DNA from: Jacaranda mimosifolia
Taxonomy: Eukaryota > Streptophyta > Magnoliopsida > Lamiales > Bignoniaceae
Assembly: GCA_018894105.1 (NCBI GenBank)
Contig: CM032126.1
Span: 9,575,001 to 9,639,000 of the forward strand
Reading direction: 5' to 3'
DNA length: 64,000 nt
This document shows, in pieces, positions 58,513 through 64,000 of the stretch (position 1 is the stretch's first letter; each line of letters opens with the position of its first letter). The notes under the pieces were generated by a model, which was given only the letters and a program-made list of their open reading frames with translations, was not told the DNA's origin and made no database searches. The position numbers were made by a program, and so were the translations under genes.

Positions 58513-61500
58513 TCAATGATTTATCAGCTTGCTTTCTATTTTAGCCTTTGTGAGTGGATTCGCAATGTTATCTTTTGACTTCGCATGATAAATAAAAAGA
58601 ACTTTATTAGAGAGTATTTATCTTATGATATTATTTCTATGATGAATGTGTCTAGACTTGCCGCTATACATACTTATTTATGTCATTTCAATTGTAGATT
58701 GACTATCATAATAAATGCAAATTGTTGGCACAGGTTTAGGTAATTGGGAATATCTTCCAAGAAATGGCGTAGCCATTCTGCTTTCTCGCTTGCCTTGTCC
58801 AATGCTATGAACTCATATTCCATAATTGACTTAGCTATGTAGGTTTGTTTTAAGGATTTCTATGAAATGGTCCTTCCTCCGAATGCGAACACGTATCCAC
58901 TTGTGGACTTGGTTTCATTAGAGTATGATATCTAATTTGCATTGCTATATCTTTCTGTTACAGCTAGATATCTTGTATAATGCAATCCATAAATTAATGA
59001 ATGTTTCAAGTACCTTAAAGCTCTAATTATAACGGTCCAATTTCTTGATCGGGATTGCTGGTAAATCTACTTATTTTACCAATAGCATGATGCTATATCG
59101 GGTCTTGTGCAATTCATGATATACATGAGGCTTTCAATTATGCATGCACACTCCAATTGAACCCTTGCTTCATTCTTACTTTTGGTAAGCCATTGAATTA
59201 AATCTATGGGAGTTTTCACTTAGTTATTTTCTCGACTTAAGAATTTTTGTAATACTTTCTTAATATAGTGAGATTGTGTTAATGCTAGCTCATTAGATGT
59301 GTTAATAATTTTGTTATGAGGATCACATTCATTGTTGCCATATTTTTCATATTAAAACTTCTACTTAACAACTTTTTGTCTCTTTAATTATGTCATTGTT
59401 GCTTCTCGTAATTAGCATACTATCTATGTATAGAGACATAATAACGGACTCAAAAACTGTGCCCTTGATGTACACACATTTGTTTCACTCATTGATTCTA
59501 AAGTCATTCACAAGCATGACTTGATTATATTTTACGTGCCATTATTTAGATACTTGTTTTAACCTATATGATGACTTTACTAACTTAAGCACCTTCTTCT
59601 TTTGTCCTAAAACAACATGAAACTTCTGGTTGTTTCATACATATTTCTTCGTTTAGATCACCCTTTAAAAATGTTATTTTAACAACTATAATAGTCACAA
59701 ATATAATCAATAACTTAATAGATATTATCCTAGTAACTATAAATAAGTATCAAAGTAATCAAGACATTTTTTTTCGCCTATTCCTTTGACTATTAATTTC
59801 TCCTTGTATTTGGTTATTGTACTATTTGCTTTTATCTTCTTCTTGAAAATCCCTTTATCTCCTAAGGTTTTATTTCCAAGAGGAAGATCCACTAATTCCC
59901 ACGTATGGTCTTTCATGATGCTTGATTCCGCTATTTACTACTTCTCTCAATAATGGAGTTTCAGGCGTTGTTATTGCTTCACGGAAGGTTCGCAGTTCAC
60001 CTTCTTGCATATAAGTCAAGAAGTCGGGTCCAAAGGACACAGGCATTCTAGACTTTTTATTACTAGGTTCATTTTATTTTTTATCCGACTTTTGAACTTC
60101 TCGAAACCTTTCAATTGAACTTTGCCCTTATTCATTTTTCCAAGAAAACACATCCTCAAGAAAACTCGCATTCTTTGACTTGATAATAATATTGATGTGA
60201 AAGTCAACTATAATGAATTTACATACAAGGAATCTATACACGACACTTGTTGTGCATATTCAATAAAGATTCCTCAACTATTTTAGGTCTGATCTTGACC
60301 ATTTAAGGAGGTGGGACTCCTACCTTACCTAGACACCGACGCATTTGAAAATATTGGTAGGAAGGTGGACCATCTTTCCAAGCTTCATAAGATATCTTTT
60401 CTAGTTTCTTGTGAGGTATCTTATTAAATAAGTGGTTGCGGTCAACACTACCTTTTCCCATATGTTTTGAGGTGTTGCATTGTTTAAAAATACATTTGTC
60501 ATTTCTTTCAAAGTTCTACTTTATCGCTCTGCAATGCCATTTGATTGAGGTGCGTATAAAACTCTCACTTCGTGGATTATTCTATGTTATGAATAAAACT
60601 CTTCAAATGGGTAAATATATTCTTCACCTCTATCATTAGAAGAATTTTTATTTTTTTCCAGAGTTTATTTTTAATTTTATTTTTATACTATTTAAATACT
60701 TCCTCTAGATTGCATCATTTTTTAAATCACATATATCATTGTGGATTAATTTGATGGTTCAATGCTACTCTCAATTGGCTCTAAAGGAATTTTAGAAATT
60801 TTTGCCTCAATACAAATTTCGTATCTTAATTTTAAATCAAGATTTAATTTTGGTAACAGGCCTAATTTTACAAGGTTAGAGATGGATTTTTAATTGACAT
60901 ATCCTAATCTATGATGCCATAAATTAGACTACTCAAGCAAGTATGAAGAACATTTTTTATTATCAAAATCAGCATTTGGTAAATTTTTTGGTACAATGCT
61001 CATTATGTTCATCTTACAAAGACTATTGCACAAATAATCTTTATTGATAGAGATTACATTTTCAGTAAATTCAAATTTGTCAAACTCAAAAACCATTCTA
61101 GATCCATTCCTACTTAACATAGGCATTGACACCAAATTCCTTCTATCTTCGACACGTGAAGCATATTTTTGAGAATTAACTCTTTTTTAGATGTTATTTT
61201 TCATACTACTTTGCTAACTCCATGCTCCTTTGAGCTTTAGGAATTTGTCATGAACAAGTTCCATCTTAAGTCTCTTCATAAGTTATAAATACAATTTTAT
61301 CGAAGCAAACATGCTGGGTGGCTTTCATGGCCACCCACCATTGATTGAGATTTTTAGCTAAGTTTACCTTTGAAACAACTGCACATAGATTCATATCTCC
61401 TACCTTATTGGATAATTTGTCCATCCCAATGATATAAGCATGAACGGGTCTTTCTCTTTTTCGAAGCTCCACCTTGCTAATGGTGTCAAGGATCATTAGC

Positions 61501-62340
61501 TTGTTAACCTGGTTTGCTGCAAACATAGTAAGTTCCTTCAAACTTCTTCTTGTTTTTGTCACATTTCTAGCTAGAATCATCTTTATTGTACTTTTTACTA
61601 AATGGACCTTACTCCACGATATTAGCTTTGACTTCATAGTTGCCACTTGTTTTCTTTCTTGAAAACTGGTTATCTTTCTCTATTCTCAACCTTAGAATGA
61701 CATCCTTAAGCTTCATCTCCTTGTACTTGTGCTTGAGATAGTTCTTGAATTCTTGAGGTATTTCCAACTAGGGGGCTATTTGTCCACCAACACTGCCACT
61801 TGGAAAGGTTCTCAAGCGCCATCCCTCAATATCCAATTCATGAAAGATCATTTGATAATCATTCACTTGAGGCATGGCCGATTTTGTGTTAACCATAGAA
61901 AACATAAGGAACTAACAAATGACAAATTTTTTGTGCTGGCATCCTCTATCTTATATTTCTTCTCAAGTGACTCTGACAATTCCTTCGCCATAGCGATTTG
62001 GCTATACACATTGTAAAGTGTATTTTCTAAGCCATTGAGGATATAATTCTTGCACAAGAAATCTAAATGCTTCCATGCTTCAATGACAACCATAGATTGG
62101 ATATTCGAGTTTTCTCCTAACATCGGGCTATCCTCATGCAAGAACTTTCCCCAAGCTAAGGGTTGTCAAGTAGAATAACATCTTTTGTTGCCATCTTTTG
62201 AAGTCATGCTTATTGAACTTTTTGGGCTCCTCAGCATATCCAACTGAAAATGACTAGGAGTAATGAGAGGAGCAACCGGAGTGGTCTGAACTCCACTACC
62301 AATGCCATTGGCATTAGACTCAATTTGCAACATCTGTTGC
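58513..62340 (-). pseudogene. Ty1/copia Gag-Pol (element 3), decayed
   Basis: Minus strand from right to left. Gag: FKRWQQKMLFYLTTL (about 62200), EAWKHLDFLCKNYILNGLEN and LSESLEKKYKIEDA (62080-61950). Protease: the stretch WWVAMKATQHVCFDK (61340-61290) stands where the family has WWVDSGAT, so the catalytic Asp is lost. Pre-protease/integrase: KDYLCNSLCKMNIM (about 61030). Integrase: NDRGEEYIYPFEEFY (about 60630) and PQSNGIAER (about 60530). Reverse transcriptase: VMLVNDFRINE, CVYIKGTVFESV, with active site YIDSMLI instead of YVDDMLI (about 59420). RNase H: TSGYVFAFGGRTIS, KASEKAEWLRHFLEDIP (58905-58750), ending SKDNIANPLTK near 58540. Many stops and frameshifts. Confidence 0.88.
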
Positions 62341-62526
62341 CTCAATACTTGTAGTCATAATTATTTTTTAAAAAAAAAATAGTGAGTATACAATAGATTA
62401 AACATAAAACCTTTAGCAATCTTTGAACTTCTAAATTTTTGTAGAATTTTTATAATAACAAAATGTCTATAGGAAACTTTTAGAATGGATGAAATAACAA
62501 ATAGTTTTGAGCTACACAACACATAT

Positions 62527-63812
62527 TGTTAACCCTTTAATAATTTACATTGTTTTGATTATGACAAAATTACATTCTTAAAATTATGTACTGAAAGCAT
62601 ACAATTAAACCGTGAGTATCTTTCCATATTATCTATTGGAATCTAACTATGCATTGGAATTTACTTTCCACAATTAAAAGATCTCTTGAAGATTCTAGCC
62701 TGATTCACATCTCTATAATTTAAAAAAAAATCTTTCTTACTGTAGTTATTGATATATCCATTATTTATGGTACTAATGCATGTTTACCATAATATGTTGT
62801 TTTCTTATTTAACTCCAATAGACACTTACCTAATTAAGGATTTATAGCCCTTGGATATGAGCTTATAAATAAGAAAATATGCAACAATAATATGTGTGAA
62901 TCACTTAGTTGGGAAAAGATCTTTGTTAAGTATCTTGGGGAGTTATGTGATACTCTCATACATGTTTTGTGCTTAGGCGTTGCTAATTCCTTGTTCTACG
63001 TGTGTTTTCGAGATACCTTGTGGTAAAGAAGGTCAAGGGAAGCTTGCCTTCGATGGACCTTAGGGAGATGAGGACAAGGCAGTTTGTGTCTCGAAGAACT
63101 TAGTGGTGAAGAGGAATGTGAGTCATACTTGCTCTCAGGGGATCCCATGAAGAGAACAAATTAGCACTTGGTTGCTTTGAGGACCTCTAGGTGAAGAAAC
63201 CAGTAGAGTAGTATTGTCTGGAATCTTCTATAGTGTTTTGGATTCTGGTTTGAAAAAAGAGTATAGAGCTTGCCAAACGTAGTTGCAACAACTCATGCAT
63301 CAGTCAACAGAGGTTGTGCAAGTGAAACTAGCAGAAGTTCCCCCAAGCCTATTCACAACGCAACTAGTTTTGGAGTACTCTAGAATCTACCTTATTTCAT
63401 TTGGGATTCCAGTTTAGCTCTTTGTGGAGAACTGATTTTCACCTTGCTAGGGTGTTTTTGGTCTTTTACTTTTATTTTGTCAAATTACTGTGTTTACTTG
63501 TAAAACATCCTAATATCTTAATTAATTTGATAGGTTTTAAATCCTAAGTGAAAGCTTAGTTAAAGGAGTAGGCATAGCCAAACCTCTATAAATACTAGTG
63601 TTTATTTACTTCTGTTTCTTACTATTTTATGTATCATTAGTCTGACAGATTGTTTAACTAGTATTTACAAATTTCAGTCAATGACTAAAACTATTTTTTG
63701 CAAAAGACTTAAACCATTTTGAAGTGCCAAAAAGTATTTGAATGATAAACTTTCGCTGCATTAAAATCCTTTAGGCCTAATTCACCCCCTTTCAGGCTTA
63801 TAATCACTCTCA
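62527..63812 (+). repeat. SIRE/Maximus-like copia 5' LTR
   Basis: Starts TGTTAACCC, then ACATTGTTTTGATTATGAC, and ends AATTCACCCCCTTTCAGGC then ATAATCACTCTCA, which is the usual LTR end of this lineage. TATAAATA at 63587-63594 is the likely promoter. The length of about 1.3 kb fits the lineage. The 3' LTR lies outside the window, so the left border is inferred. Confidence 0.72.
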
Positions 63813-63814
63813 AT

Positions 63815-63826
63815 TGGCATCAGAGC
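63815..63826 (+). promoter_or_regulatory. Copia primer binding site
   Basis: TGGCATCAGAGC, one change from TGGTATCAGAGC, two bases after the LTR end. Confidence 0.85.
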
Positions 63827-63871
63827 ATTGGTTCTCTATATTGTGGTCTAACTACTTGAGTAAAGGATCCT

Positions 63872-64000
63872 ATGGCCACTAATACTTTTGATGTCTTTGT
63901 AGAAGGAAAATCACACAATTGGCCTCCATCATTTGATGGTTCTAATTATGCTACATGGAAAACTGGATGCAAGAATACACAATTGCCCTAGATTTTGATT
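63872..64000 (+). pseudogene. Copia Gag N-terminus (element 4), cut by window edge
   Basis: Starts MATNTFDVF at 63872 and reads NWPPSFDGSNYATWK, the start of SIRE-type gag. Just after TWK a one-base shift moves the expected MQEYTIALDFD into another frame, and the original frame meets a stop near 63990. The rest of the element lies beyond 64000. Confidence 0.75.

Overview
The window looks like plant nuclear DNA. It is AT-rich and carries spliced nuclear exons, a plant-type C2-domain gene, and a dense nest of plant transposon families: PIF/Harbinger, hAT, Mutator-like, CACTA-like, Ty1/copia and Ty3/gypsy. I see no bacterial operons, CRISPR array, rRNA or convincing tRNA. An angiosperm, probably a dicot, is the best guess; the species cannot be named from the sequence.

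Layout. 1-4.2 kb: a decayed PIF/Harbinger element on the minus strand (DDE transposase plus Myb/SANT-like protein). 4.7-5.9 kb: a non-coding element with terminal inverted repeats (TIRs). 6-12 kb: mostly unassigned, with a spliced-looking minus-strand unit, a 68-bp palindrome, an acidic exon pair resembling the N-terminus of NAC-alpha, and a dispersed repeat. 12.7-21.4 kb: a plus-strand gene for the rRNA-processing factor RRP36, interrupted by a 3.6-kb hAT element and a truncated copia element, and lacking its central exons. 22.4-23.0 kb: a solo LTR with a perfect 5-bp target site duplication (TSD). 24.1-26.5 kb: two abutting hAT-type elements sharing a target 8-mer, one containing a nested MITE. 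28.0-29.2 kb: a second, inverted partial RRP36 copy that holds some of the exons the first copy lacks. 29.5-30.7 kb: a Mutator-like non-autonomous element with a 10-bp TSD. 31.8-41.8 kb: a Ty3/gypsy element of Tat type with an antisense accessory ORF; its 3' LTR is cut off. 41.8-46.6 kb: copia sequence with a mosaic leader. 49.1-51.3 kb: a gag-protease fragment of another gypsy element (minus). 51.95-52.55 kb: an intact single-exon C2-domain gene (minus). 53.6-56.3 kb: a non-autonomous CACTA-like element. 56.5-62.3 kb: remains of a copia element (minus) and a copia fragment (plus). 62.5-64.0 kb: 5' LTR, primer binding site and gag start of a SIRE/Maximus-like copia element running off the edge.

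The only gene that looks intact is the C2-domain gene. RRP36 is present as two broken, oppositely oriented partial copies. All transposon coding regions carry stops or frameshifts, so the elements are relics. The points most worth following up are the inverted RRP36 duplication, the three-fold 8-mer around the paired hAT elements, the solo LTR and full-length partner of one family, the antisense ORF of the gypsy element, and the GC-rich cassettes embedded in otherwise AT-rich elements. I did not find a clearly new biological system.
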